64,000 bases of DNA from Hermatobates lingyangjiaoensis (Eukaryota > Arthropoda > Insecta > Hemiptera > Hermatobatidae), in the NCBI GenBank assembly GCA_026182355.1, contig JAPFBL010000318.1, positions 278,501 through 342,500 of the forward strand. The letters run 5' to 3'. The position numbers were made by a program, and so were the translations under genes. This document shows, one piece after another, positions 44,826-55,805 of this stretch. Below the pieces are notes generated by a model. It was not told the DNA's origin, searched no databases, and saw nothing but the letters and a program-made list of their open reading frames with translations. The stretch's first letter is position 1; every line of letters starts with the position of its first letter.

Positions 44826-46624
44826 ACTATGAAAGGTACATCATGTAAGCCTTATTAAAGATTTAATTAAAAATGAAAAAATAAGTGCGTCAGTTGAATA
44901 CAGATACATTATGCACATTTGTGCTTGGCATAAAATTTTCAAATTTTTCCTTAATTGATGATTTATTTTCCTCGAATTTTCTTTGTTGTCGTGAGATGCC
45001 TCTAATAATTCAAGATGTTGGTAGAACTACTAAATATTAATAAGAAAATTGAATAGTTTAATCATTTGTTACTTTATGAATATTAATTATTCTATTTTTG
45101 GTATAAGGATCACCAAACATTAAAAATATTTCCCTTTTAAAATATTTAGGCACGTGGTCATACCTCGGTTCTCGAGCATAATTCTTTCCAGAAAGCTGTT
45201 AGAAAACCGAATAGTAGAGTTCTCATTAAAAATAATGGATTTTTTCATTAAAAATAATCTAACAAAATTTTATTTGTTCTAAAACTAGAAAGCAAATTTT
45301 TGAAAAATATTTCAATATTAATACAATAAAATGTATTAAGAGAGCAGATTATATTTAAAATGCACGTAGTTTATCATAAATACATAAATGTTACCTTGCA
45401 GGTGATCTGCAGATGGCATAATAAACGGTAGAGTTCAGGAGGAAAGTTATGGTTCCTTGGAGAGAACATATCTAATATAACTTGTTTTGAAAAACTTTTC
45501 ACGACTAATCTCGTGCATATTCCAATACCGAAACTTGTACGACAACTGAAGTGAAAAAGTCTCAAATTTTCTTTTTAAAATTCCGAATTGTTCAAGAATC
45601 GAGTGCAGTTTAACTGCACTTAGAACACTGATGTGTCCCAGGAAAAGTAACCTATTTGTTGAAATACATTATTATACTCGTTGAGTCACTAATCTTATGA
45701 GTATTTTTTACTAAACAAAAATACATTGATTTTCTTCTCATTAAAAGAACAGTCTTGAAATATCGCAAATAGGCATTCCTTTTCACCAATTCTCTGAACA
45801 ACTAATCTACGAGTATGTATATAGCTTCTGATAAAGGGTTTTTACTGGTGTCTAGGTTGCAAACAGCCGAAGTAATTTATTGATCTCTTCTTGTCAGATC
45901 ACTAAGTTGCACAACACTGGGCGTGGTTTGTTTATAGATGGGTGACACCCTGAATCGTTGGCACATGTGATAATGTGGTAAATTTTGATAATTTAATACC
46001 AAATCAAAAACTCTGCGATTTCAAGTGGAATCTCTGGATTTCACTCTCAAGGAATAGTGGAAAACAGCCTCCAGGTGGCTGCAAAGTTAACGGAGTCTGC
46101 GATGTTACACAGGCTGGAGAGAATAGAGTAGGCTCTAACGATGAAGCAGAGGATGATCAACCAGCTGTGTGCATTCCAAATAATAAGGAAAAATTTAATC
46201 CTACATAAGAGCCGATGTTGCAAAAAACCATTAAAATTTGTTTACAATTCCCAAAAATGCATTAACAGAAGATTATTCAATTATGTTGCAAATCACCAAG
46301 TGTTCAAATGTTTATGATAAACACAGTTATAAAGTTGTTTTTAGTATTGTATGTTATATAATGACTATATGTGTTGTATTTCTGCATCAATATATTTAAA
46401 GGAGTCGCTCCTTAAAATACGTCTTGCTTTGTCTTTTAATATAACATAGAATATTATGAACAAACAAAGAAAATTTTGACAGATAAACTAGTTTTGAGTT
46501 TCCATGAATAAACTTTTTATAATGTCTAGCTGAATGTTTCAGTGTGACACTTGTTAAAAAATTTCTAAAAACTCCACAAGTTTTACCATTAGGCAAACCG
46601 TAATGACAATTAACAGTCATATTC
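44826..46624. other. no gene recognised; one pLTR relic
   Basis: AT-rich. 45928-45965 (atagatgggtgacaccctga) is a worn copy of the family L hammerhead helix II (GGGU:ACCC) with GAAU. Confidence 0.45.
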
Positions 46625-46663
46625 TAATGTAGTGTAATCAGTTATTATGTGGTATTTACTCAT

Positions 46664-46956
46664 TGTAGGGTAAAAATCTAATGAAATGGTCTCCACATAT
46701 AAAAAAAAAAATTAATGATATAAACAACGGGTTTCGAACACGTAGTGTTCTTCCTCAGGCATTAACTAAGGATGCGTGCCTCTGAATAAGACTCTTATTC
46801 ACAATAAGAGTTCTTATTCTCATAAGAGTCTTATTCAGAGGCACGCATCCTTAGTTAATGCCTGAGGAAGAACACTACGTGTTCGAAATGCGTTGTTTAT
46901 ATCATTACAATTTTTTTTTTATATGTGGAGACCATTTCATTAGATTTTTACCCTAC
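46664..46956. repeat. inverted pLTR pair (family J) with two intact hammerhead-like motifs
   Basis: Arms of ~142 bp. Plus motif 46853-46896 and minus motif 46722-46762: CUGAGGA, extra A, helix II GAACAC:GUGUUC (loop UAC), GAAA, AUGCGU, U (the minus copy has a changed helix III). The centre 46780-46835 is itself a set of aataagactcttatt snap-backs. Confidence 0.85.
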
Positions 46957-46960
46957 AATA

Positions 46961-48074
46961 ACAGCCATATAGTTCTTCATATGAGAAAAAAACATAATAC
47001 AGTAGAACCATCCATTACGCGTTTAATTCGTTCAGACCTAGCTTGTATTGGGATTTACTCGTATTACGAAGAAATTTATGGCATTAAAGTTAAAAGGGAT
47101 TCAGTTAAAATCTTATGAAATGATTGGTGAGACATTTGAGCGTAAGACAAATGTGCATATGGAGGGAGGAATGCTAAGAGGATCTCCAGTCATTAGGCAC
47201 CCATTCAGATAGATACGTGTATTAATCTGCTCTCAGATTTGCTTAAGAAAAAAACGTTTTTCTAAAATGTGACGATTTTTAATCAAAAAAACCAACTGTT
47301 ATATTCATCTTGATCATATAATACAATTTAAGCAAAAGTTTCCACTATTATAAAATTTTATGCACTATTTTAATCCCTTTTTTTTATTATATTGTTCGAT
47401 TACTTCTAAGTTCATTTTCTTTGAAACTCAACTTATCTCTTTCTCTATTCTTTTATCACATTAACTTTTTTATTACTATTATCGAAAAATATTATTCTTG
47501 AAGTTTAATTAAGAACTTTATTATCATATTTACTTAATAATCTATGCCTTAATTACTCGTATTTGTCTGTTTTTCTTAACTTTTTCAGAAACCCATTTAT
47601 TTATGTATAACGACTCTTTTTCTTCAATTGCTAAATTGGCACAAACCTTGTAATTAAGAGTAGAAGGCCTATATAATTTTTTAACAATTTTAACAGTACA
47701 ACTTATAAATAAATATAAATAATAAAAAGTAATTCAATAATAATAAAATAATAAATCATAATTATTTAAAAAATATTAAATAATTTATTAATTAATTATT
47801 AATAATTAATGTATTTATTACTTAATAATTAATTAATTTAAATTAATAAATACTACTTTATTATTATTTAATTACTTCATTTTTTATTATGTAATTTGTC
47901 TTATTTCTTTTTTATTATTTAATTACTTTATATATCTAATATTATTATTTGTATTCTCAATTTATTTTATTTTATGAGAGCTTAGTCCGAAATTTTATTT
48001 ATGTATCAATTTCTCTGCTCATCCCTAAATTTTTTTCTTTTATTTATTTATTATTATTTCACCAATTTAATTTA
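46961..48074. other. AT-rich, no gene recognised
   Basis: 47690-47960 is an almost pure A/T tract of TTATTAATAA words. Confidence 0.55.
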
Positions 48075-48317
48075 ACTATAAATTGATACCTGTCTACCTT
48101 ATTCTCTGTGACCGGGTGTACATGCGGCAACATTGTTTGTCTCTAACCGACTCTGTCCCAGTGCGCTTGGTTTCCTTCTCTTGTCGCTCCTGAAGATTGT
48201 TGAAAAATTATTAGAGACTGTCAGTGTGTGTTTTTAATTTCTCTATGTTTCATTTTCTACATTGAACTATACTTGTCCATTTCGGATCGTATTTCCAACG
48301 AAAAAGTATGTATATAT
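48075..48317 (+). repeat. diverged pLTR (family B)
   Basis: gtctaccttattctctgtg, gtgcgcttggtttccttctc, CUCCUGAAGA at 48187 with helix II eroded, and tattagagactgtcagtg. It faces the left end of the large palindrome across a TA-rich hairpin at 48318-48337. Confidence 0.7.
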
Positions 48318-48372
48318 TCTATTTTATATATACACTTTTTTTCGTTGGAAATACGATCCAAAACGGACAAAT

Positions 48373-49400
48373 ATAGTTCAATATAAACAAAGAAACATAG
48401 AGAAATCAGAAGAACACACTTACAGTCTCTAATTTTCGGTTTGAACCGTCTTCAGGAGAGATAAGAGAGGGAAACCAAGCGCACTGGATCAGAGACGGTT
48501 GGAGACCAACAGTGTTGCCGCATGCGCGCCCGTTCACAGAAAATAAGGTAGACAGGAATCAATTTATAATTAATTTATAATTTATAAAATAAAATAATGG
48601 AGTATGAAAACAATAAATATATAAAAAAGAAAAAATTGAAAAAATAAGGGAAATTGATACAGAGAAATTGATACATCAACAAAAGTGCTGACTAAGCTAT
48701 GATAAAATAAAATAAAACTAAGAATACAAATAATAATAACAAATGAAATAATTTAATAAAAAATGTGAAAAGGCAAGGAACTTTTAGACATTATCGCTTT
48801 AGATTGAGGCCAGGTGCACTGCGCGCACTTAATAGCCAAATATGGGCTTCTTCGGAGGCTCGTAGTGTGAGATCTTTGCTGTGAGGGGGTATTTGTCGCA
48901 GAATCTGTAACCTGTAGCACTCATTAAAAGGGAGACCGTGGCTATTGGCATGTATGGCAATGGGAAGATGGGAGCGACTATTGACTGAAGCTCTGTGATT
49001 GTTCATACGGAGACTAAGCTTGGTGGATGCTTGGCCTACGTAGAACGAATCACACTTGGTACACTCCAAACGGTACACACAGTTTTTGGAGGTACACGAG
49101 CAGTCAGTTGCAACAGGATAGAGGGTGTTATGGGGGGGAGCTGTGAAGTGTGGTTGGGGATTTATAATGGGACACGTGAGGCAACCTCGACGTCCGCACA
49201 GTTGCGCTCCAGAGGGCAAACTGTTTGCCCTCGTGGAGGTTAGCTTCCTGTGCGAAAGAAAATTGCCAAGGTTGGGAGGACGTCTGTAGGATAGGCGTGG
49301 CGGATTAGGAAAGGTTTTGGAGGTGGCTGGGGAAGAGGATATGATCGGGAAAAGTTCTTTAATGATGGTACCCAGTCTGTGGATACCTGGGAAGTAGGTT
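48373..49400. repeat. left arm of a 1,028-bp inverted repeat
   Basis: Pairs with 49685-50712 with a constant coordinate sum (99085), so there are no net indels. Only one mismatch was noticed (His/Asp codon near 48884 and 50201). The arm holds pLTR family B with a hammerhead (minus 48421-48470), 3' UTR and PLE endonuclease. Confidence 0.92.
48421..48470 (-). ncRNA. hammerhead ribozyme-like motif (family B)
   Basis: Helix I UCUC:GAGA plus CUUA:UAAG beyond an internal loop, CUGAAGA, extra C, helix II GGU:ACC (loop UCAA), GAAA, AAUU, A. Confidence 0.8.
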
Positions 49401-49420
49401 ATTATAATCAGCTTCTTCAA
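48791..49420 (-). pseudogene. PLE endonuclease, truncated copy in the left arm
   Basis: Minus strand: YFPGIHRLGTIIKELFPI, linker CGRRGCLTC, CSCTSKNCVYRLECTKCDS, FYVGQASTKLSLRMNNHR, LPIAIHANSHG and LTLRASEEAHIWLL, ending NLKR-stop at 48791. Open for 209 codons. Here the residues lost by frameshift in the 32-kb copy are present (KNCVYRLEC). The RT part is missing because the palindrome breaks at 49400; the first residues (MKKLIII) come from the spacer. Confidence 0.85.
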
Positions 49421-49448
49421 TAGCTACTTCTTATAATCTATCTTCAAT

Positions 49449-50294
49449 AGCTGCCACCCTCCCCACATTAAGAAATCCATTCCGAGATCCCTCTCCATAC
49501 GAATTCACCGGATTTGTAACAGACTACAAGATAAACACCTACATATCAATAGCCTAAAAAGTAAATTTGTAGAGCGAGGTTACCCTCTCCCCTTCCTAAC
49601 AAGAAGACTGGTTCCTGCCACGACCCCACACAATCCTACATCAACCTCCTCTTCCTCTCCCTCTGGGTCTCCCTACCTTATAACAACCTACTTCCCAGGT
49701 ATCCACAGACTGGGTACCATCATTAAAGAACTTTTCCCGATCATATCCTCTTCCCCAGCCACCTCCAAAACCTTTCCTAATCCGCCACGCCTATCCTACA
49801 GACGTCCTCCCAACCTTGGCAATTTTCTTTCGCACAGGAAGCTAACCTCCACGAGGGCAAACAGTTTGCCCTCTGGAGCGCAACTGTGCGGACGTCGAGG
49901 TTGCCTCACGTGTCCCATTATAAATCCCCAACCACACTTCACAGCTCCCCCCCATAACACCCTCTATCCTGTTGCAACTGACTGCTCGTGTACCTCCAAA
50001 AACTGTGTGTACCGTTTGGAGTGTACCAAGTGTGATTCGTTCTACGTAGGCCAAGCATCCACCAAGCTTAGTCTCCGTATGAACAATCACAGAGCTTCAG
50101 TCAATAGTCGCTCCCATCTTCCCATTGCCATACATGCCAATAGCCACGGTCTCCCTTTTAATGAGTGCTACAGGTTACAGATTCTGCGACAAATACCCCC
50201 TGACAGCAAAGATCTCACACTACGAGCCTCCGAAGAAGCCCATATTTGGCTATTAAGTGCGCGCAGTGCACCTGGCCTCAATCTAAAGCGATAA
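49449..50294 (+). pseudogene. PLE RT thumb + GIY-YIG endonuclease, right arm copy
   Basis: Open without a stop for 281 codons: SCHPPHIKKSIPRSLSIRIH, RICNRLQDKHLHINSLKSKF, VERGYPLPFL, then YFPGIHRLGTIIKELF and the same linker and endonuclease as the left copy. The SIPRSLSIRIHRICN block is the conserved region after the RT fingers/palm in PLEs (compare 32044-33512), so this copy reaches ~80 residues further upstream than its partner. No initiator ATG in context and no YxDD, so it is a 5'-truncated insertion whose remaining frame is undamaged. Confidence 0.85.
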
Positions 50295-50712
50295 TGTCTA
50301 AAAGTTCCTTGCCTTTTCACATTTTTTATTAAATTATTTCATTTGTTATTATTATTTGTATTCTTAGTTTTATTTTATTTTATCATAGCTTAGTCAGCAC
50401 TTTTGTTGATGTATCAATTTCTCTGTATCAATTTCCCTTATTTTTTCAATTTTTTCTTTTTTATATATTTATTGTTTTCATACTCCATTATTTTATTTTA
50501 TAAATTATAAATTAATTATAAATTGATTCCTGTCTACCTTATTTTCTGTGAACGGGCGCGCATGCGGCAACACTGTTGGTCTCCAACCGTCTCTGATCCA
50601 GTGCGCTTGGTTTCCCTCTCTTATCTCTCCTGAAGACGGTTCAAACCGAAAATTAGAGACTGTAAGTGTGTTCTTCTGATTTCTCTATGTTTCTTTGTTT
50701 ATATTGAACTAT
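49685..50712. repeat. right arm of the 1,028-bp inverted repeat
   Basis: Partner of 48373-49400; spacer 284 bp. Ends at a (TA)n block. Confidence 0.92.
50615..50664 (+). ncRNA. hammerhead ribozyme-like motif (family B)
   Basis: Mirror of 48421-48470, all core words intact, ~320 bp after the endonuclease stop. Confidence 0.8.
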
Positions 50713-50731
50713 TTTATATATATATATATAT

Positions 50732-50937
50732 TATTAAAGTTGGCAGCAGGTTCTGCGTTGACCAATTTATGGCTGATTTTTTCTAGTTTCCTCACTAGTT
50801 TACGGTAAATAGTTACGGTTACATCCGAGAGTTACCGTAAACTAGTGAGGAAACTAGAAAAAAACAGCCATAAATTGGTCAACGCAGAAGCTGCTGCCAA
50901 CTTTAATAATACATCTTTGAAAGAAGATCTGCTGCCA

Positions 50938-50940
<3 letters not shown>
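50732..50940. pseudogene. facing PLE ORF N-terminal fragments
   Basis: Plus 50836-50940: VRKLEKNSHKLVNAEAAANF, NNTSLKEDLLPS, then (CA)n. Minus 50808-50732: KLVN.EPAANFNN, then (TA)n. The two are near-identical inverted copies around a ~30-bp centre (cggtaaatagttacggttac). Confidence 0.65.
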
Positions 50941-50987
<47 letters not shown>

Positions 50988-51010
50988 CAAATATATATAT
51001 ATATATATAT
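50941..51010. repeat. (CA)n then (TA)n microsatellite
   Basis: About 23 CA units, then TA. Confidence 0.95.
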
Positions 51011-51055
51011 CAGCTCAAAAACGGCGAAAAGCAACACACAGAGAAAGAGACACAC

Positions 51056-51102
51056 TTACAAACTCAAATTTTCGGATGATCCGTCTTCAGGAGAAAATAG
51101 AA
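51056..51102 (-). ncRNA. hammerhead ribozyme-like motif (family C)
   Basis: CUC:GAG helix I, CUGAAGA, extra C, helix II GGA:UCC (loop UCA), GAAA, AAUU, U. Helix II differs from the 33.6-kb copy (GG AUUGC CC) yet still pairs. Confidence 0.75.
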
Positions 51103-51198
51103 TGGGCGACCAAAAACGCCGGAAACACCAATGAGTATATTTTTTTGAGTGAAATATATTTGTATATATATATATATGATCAAACCACAATAAGAAAT

Positions 51199-51258
51199 GG
51201 GAAAACAAGACTAAGATATTTCAACTGTAACAACCGGTCTTCGTCAGAGTCAAAAACG
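51199..51258 (-). ncRNA. hammerhead ribozyme-like motif (family A)
   Basis: GACU:AGUC, CUGACGA, A, helix II GACCG versus CAGUU (one pair lost), GAAA, then UAUCUU instead of GAUCUU. Confidence 0.65.
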
Positions 51259-51423
51259 CAACCTTTCCTTTCTTATTGTGGTTTGATCATTGACTGTTAT
51301 TTCAGATTTTTATGTGAAATCTTTATATATATATATAACAAATTCAATAATATATCCACCGTTTGATAGGATAGGTGTGTTATCCAGTCGGGATTCAGTC
51401 AATTTTTTAGGTTCAAAAATCAA

Positions 51424-51482
51424 ACTGTCGTTGCCGACGTTTCGGTTTTATTTTGAAAACCTTTTTCATTGGCAGAAGTAAG
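51424..51482 (-). ncRNA. degenerate hammerhead-like motif (family O)
   Basis: UGCC:GGCA helix I, GGUUUU:AAAACC helix II, GAAA, ACGU, C; the core between helices I and II is shortened to AAUGAAA. Confidence 0.5.
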
Positions 51483-51654
51483 AATTTTTTACTAAGAAAA
51501 TGAAATTTACAGTATTTAAACGAATAACAATCTTAGCCGGACAAAATCTTCGACTAGACGAGTCGAAATTCTGTAAGTATATGTATTCAAGAAGAAATGC
51601 TTGCAACTATTTTTAAATCATATATATATATATATATGATTAAAACACAATATA

Positions 51655-51725
51655 AAATGGGAAAGGAAGACTAGAATCTATCAACCGTAACCAGTGGTCA
51701 TTGTTAGAGTCAAAAACCCAAGGAA
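51655..51725 (-). ncRNA. degenerate hammerhead-like motif (family A)
   Basis: UCUGACGA is changed to UCUAACAAUGACC; GAUAGAUUCUAGUC in place of GAAAGAUCUUAGUC. Confidence 0.4.
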
Positions 51726-51873
51726 TATTTTATGTTGTGGTTTAATAATTGATTGTTATTTTACGTGTTTTTGTGAAATCAACGTTTACCAACGTTGGCA
51801 ATGAGAGTTTAATTTGAACCTGAAGAACTGACCGAGTCCTGATAAACTATTGTCTATGATCGATACTTTTATC

Positions 51874-51883
<10 letters not shown>

Positions 51884-51916
<33 letters not shown>
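51884..51916. repeat. (TA)n microsatellite
   Basis: Borders the family D palindrome. Confidence 0.95.
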
Positions 51917-51924
<8 letters not shown>

Positions 51925-51966
51925 ATTAAAAGAAACGGTCCAGCGGACTTTTTTAAAAATAAAATA

Positions 51967-52217
51967 AATTCAAAACGAAGGAAACACACAGAAAGACACA
52001 GACATAACTCACATCGATATTTCGACCATCGTCGTCATCAGGAGGTGCGAAGAGCGAAGAGTCCCGCAGGAAGACAGGGCCTGTACTGAGTACCGCCCTG
52101 TCTTTCTGCGGGACTCTTCGCTCTTCGCTCTTCGCACCTCCTGATGACGACGATGGTCGAAATATCGATGTGAGTTATGTCTGTGTCTTTCTGTGTGTTT
52201 CCTTCGTTTTGAATTTA
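51967..52217. repeat. inverted pLTR pair (family D) with two intact hammerhead-like motifs
   Basis: Arms ~51967-52081 and ~52096-52217, near-perfect; the right arm has an extra gctcttc unit. Plus motif 52128-52176, minus motif 52009-52052: CUGAUGA, extra C, GAC GAUG GUC, GAAA, AUAU, C; helix I CACCUC against GAUGUG with one mismatch. (TA)n follows at 52220. Confidence 0.88.
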
Positions 52218-52239
52218 TTTTATATATATATATATATAT

Positions 52240-53400
52240 AATCAGAGATTTCTTCAAAAAACAAAAGAAAAGCATTTCATCATAAAATAATACAGCATAT
52301 TATCTTCAAAGACCAGATATCTGGTAAATGTCATTAATTAAACTAATGAAATGGTTTGTATTTTGGTTACAATATGTTGCATTATCCTAAGAATTGCTCT
52401 AGAATAAAAATTTAAATAATGAAAATATCAAAAATTTTTTTCGTAATTAATTGTCATTCAAAAAGTGAAATAAAAATATTGAAGATTTGAATATATGACC
52501 TTTAAGGTATATATTTTTAAAGACTTAGATTATCACAGTTATTTCATATCGTAAAATTGAGAGAATGTGTGGCTCAAAGGTTTTTGTAAAACTGTTTGCG
52601 GTTAGGCTGGAATTACTCTGCTCGGCTTAGAATATTTTCTCATTACTTATTTAAAACATGAAACATGGTACAGTAAGCAAAGTTTTACTTTTCAAATTCA
52701 CATACCATTAATAATTTTTCTTCTTCAATATTTCATCAAAACGCTTTTGAAAAGGAATATTTTAAATATTTTTATTTATACATCCATCCCTCGAATAAGC
52801 TTATAAAGAGATTGGGTTTATAATAAAATATTGAACTTGAATATCCTTTTGGCTAAATATTTATATATTTATAACATGTTATAGGTAGCTTTTTTTAAAA
52901 TCAAACAGTTCATCAAGGTGTATATGTATGTATTATTGACATAGAGCAGTTCAATCTGAATATGAAATCTATTTGAATTTATTATTATAACCCTCGCCAG
53001 CCCATGGCGATATGATTACAAGCTTATTAGTAATTGGCATAATAAACTAAAAGTCGGAGCATAAAAACGTTCAAGTATGACTAAACTATAAATCAAGTAT
53101 TATTAAATGCAAGTACATAGCTTCTTTATCAATAGTTTCCTTCACTGAAATATTGTTGAGGATTTACCTTGTCGTTAAGTGTTATAGAGCTCCGAGCTAG
53201 AACTCGGAGTTTGGTATGTTGTAGGTTTGGTATTTAAACCTAATATCAAACCTAGATTTTGAATGCAGGAAATAGCGTTTTATAGCACAATCTCCAATCT
53301 TGTTATATTTTATCTATTAGCTGAAATAATTGTGACAAAGGTTTTAATAAATCAATTACTGCTACTGAAAAAAAGAGCGCATAAAGAACGAGGACACTTA
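52240..53400. other. no gene recognised
   Basis: AT-rich; nothing identifiable. Confidence 0.5.
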
Positions 53401-53445
53401 CTGAATCAATATTTTGAACCGAAGTTCGTCATCAGGAAGAGAGTA
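53401..53445 (-). ncRNA. hammerhead ribozyme-like motif (family N)
   Basis: CUGAUGA exact, extra C, helix II GAAC:GUUC capped by UUCG, AAAA in place of GAAA, AAUAUU. The G12 change predicts inactivity. Confidence 0.6.
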
Positions 53446-53539
53446 GACGGGAAGAAGAAGAGGTGCGTGCGTTCAAGGCTGTGGGTAAAATACGACTGCC
53501 TATATATATTCAGTGCGGAATTTATTTTTTTTATGGCAA

Positions 53540-53877
53540 TTTTGCATTGGTATTTATAAAATTTCGTGCAAAAATTGCGATACAATTTATATTGGTCAAA
53601 CTGGTAAATCATTAAAGACACGTGTAAAACAACACCAATACAACGTAAGTAGACAGGAAAAAAGTAGTGCCTTATTCTTGGATATAAAAAATGAAAATCA
53701 ATATATTGATTTGACAGGAGCTAAATTTGTGAAAAATCAATGTTGTTAAGAAATATTATTGAATCGTCTCTAATTAAATTTAATAGATCAAATATTATAA
53801 ACATTAGTAACGGTCTGTTCAAACTGGATACTTTCGTTATGAGGGCAATAGCCTCTTCTAAGAGGTTTGACAGCTAG
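53540..53877 (+). pseudogene. PLE GIY-YIG endonuclease, third lineage
   Basis: GIYKISCKNCDTIYIGQTGK carries the full GIY...YIG signature, then KTRVKQHQYNVSRQEKSS (catalytic arginine region) and IDLTGAKFVKN. A frameshift near 53745 leads into RNIIESSLIKFNRSNIINIS, NGLFKLDTFVMRAI, with the glutamate of ESSLI in the metal-ligand position. Stop at 53875-53877. The RT is absent: the 5' side joins an inverted pLTR (53340-53470). A family A hammerhead lies 165 bp downstream, which links this endonuclease lineage to family A pLTRs. Confidence 0.8.
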
Positions 53878-54040
53878 CGGATAGCTTTTTACTCTTTCTT
53901 ACTGTACTCCTTTATTTCCTCAAACATCCCTCTCTGGACATTAGTCCTTTCCTGCGCTTTTACCCCTTTAAAATATCACTCTTCCCTCCCACTCTTCTCA
54001 ACCTTTCAACAGATGTGTCGTGCACCTAGTGTTTGAGTTA

Positions 54041-54100
54041 GGTTTTTGACTCTGACGAAGACCGCTTGTTACGGTTGAAAGATCTTAGTCTTGTTTTTCC
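54041..54100 (+). ncRNA. hammerhead ribozyme-like motif (family A), complete
   Basis: Helix I GACU:AGUC, CUGACGA, A, helix II GACCG:CGGUU (loop CUUGUUA), GAAA, AGAUCU, U. Located in the 3' pLTR just after the endonuclease at 53540-53877. Confidence 0.8.
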
Positions 54101-54129
54101 ATTTCATATTGTGGGTTGATCACTTATAA

Positions 54130-55120
54130 TTTATACATATATAATTATTATTATTACCATTATTATATAATTTAAATGAATAATTCAAACAATTTTTTCC
54201 AAAGTTAAAATATTGACAGCATAATTTATACCATAAAACGACTTAACTAATCTGAATTGCAAAAGATTGAGGTTATAGAAAGTTTTATTAACATAAAATT
54301 TTTTAAACGCAGTGCTTTGTAGGGAAAATAGTTTTATTCAAAAGTCCAACAGTATGAGGAGGTAGAAGAATTAAATCTTTTTATACAGTCTGAAAAAAAA
54401 AACAGTCTTGTATATTATGCAAACTACCCTATTTCCCTCGCGAGAAAATTACATTTGTTGGCGTGTGGTATCTTTTATAAAATAAGAGGAATCTTTATCA
54501 AGGAGAAAAGATTTCAGGGACAAAAGGCAAAGGATATTTAAAACTCTTTTTTTTTAATATGATCTCGAGACAATATCGAAATGACGTAGAAAGTGTTTTT
54601 TTTTAAAAAAACATTTTATATATTGACAATATATATTATAAATCAGCTTCATATACCTGCAAAAGAAATCACTTTTATGTTTAAATATATTCAGATCCTT
54701 TCTAACATATAAAATGTTCAATCTCCCTCGTTGTTTTCCTTACTGGTTCTGAACAATAATGTTGGTCTCAGAATCAGAAGTGCCACTCGGTAAATGCAAC
54801 AGTAAATGCACAAGAGCTATTGCATTACTATTATTTGTTTTTATTAATGTGATTGCTGTTATACTTATATTATAAAGCGTATTATTTGTTTTTTTTTTGT
54901 AAGCGGACTAAAGAAAAAATAAAAATATATCGAAAATGAACCTTTAATACAATAGATTTTAAGAATTAAAAATTAATCACGTACTATATTAAAAACAATA
55001 AACTAAATTGAATTATCGTTTAAGATAAGGTGATTAACAAATAAATAAAAACTAATATGTAAAATTGAAAAATGTTCTAAAATTAGTGCACACAATTAAT
55101 GGCTAATATTTATATCTGGT
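54130..55120. other. no gene recognised
   Basis: AT-rich; small TA blocks at 55127-55141. Confidence 0.5.
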
Positions 55121-55149
55121 TATAAATATATATATATATATAAAAAAAG

Positions 55150-55345
55150 ATTTCACGTGAAATAACAATCAATGATCAAACCACAATAACAAAATGGAAA
55201 AACAAGACTAAGATCTTTCAACCGTAACAAGCGGTCATCGTCAGAGTCAGTTGGGTTTTTGACTCTGACGAAGACCGCTTGTTACGGTTGAATGATCTTA
55301 GCCTTTTTTCCCATTTTCTTATTGTGGTTTGATCATTGATATATA
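55150..55345. repeat. inverted pLTR pair (family A) with two hammerhead-like motifs
   Basis: Minus 55196-55249 (helix II GACCG:CGGUU, CUGACGA, extra U instead of A). Plus 55255-55312 (GAAU for GAAA). The two share a minimal centre of caGTTGGG. (TA)n right at 55340. Confidence 0.8.
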
Positions 55346-55361
55346 TATATATATATATGTT

Positions 55362-55735
55362 TTATATATGTATATTTTTGGAGCAGACCTTCATTTAAAC
55401 ATGTCTTATTAAAGAGTATGCCGATTTTCATTTTTGTTCTTTTTTTGTTTAATTTTTCAAGTTTCCTAATCTTAGTTTTTTTTAACCTTCAGGTAATATA
55501 GTTCAGGTAGTTTTATAGTTTAGATTTATAACTTCGATTAATTTTATGGAGTTCAGTAATAAATCATTTGGAGAATTGATGTATATATTACCTGAAGGGT
55601 TGAAAACTAAGTTTAGGAAACTTGAAAAATTAAACAGAAAAAGAACAAAAAAATGAAGATTGGCATACTCTTTAATAAAACACACACTCATATATATATT
55701 ACTATAGGATGGCAACAAATCTTCTTGGAGTTATT
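55362..55735. pseudogene. cluster of PLE ORF N-terminal pieces in both orientations
   Basis: Minus 55500-55362: ILPEG, RKLEKLN-like, FNKTCLNEGLLQKYT across frame breaks, ending at TA. Plus 55546-55690: MEFSNKSFGELMYILPEGLK, TKFRKLEKLNRKRTK, then a frame break and LFNKTHTH. Minus 55735-55700: EDLLPSYSNIY, ending at TA. Confidence 0.55.
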
Positions 55736-55805
55736 AGTGATGTTAGTCTTTCAGTTTTATTAAAACCGTTGATATTTATTAAAGTGTTTCAAAAAAAGTG
55801 TGTCC

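Noticed and set aside
45800..45880. CUGAUAA-containing stretch as a ribozyme
   Set aside because: No GAAA and no helix II pairing.
46396..46620. Minus-strand 74-codon frame and 45975-46208 plus-strand frame
   Set aside because: No recognisable domain, no homologous copy in the window, and length expected by chance.
52009..52275. Arginine/histidine-rich frames at 51850-52275 and 8989-9240
   Set aside because: They lie across palindromic pLTR arms and reproduce the same peptide from both strands; the structure is explained by the ribozyme and inverted repeat.
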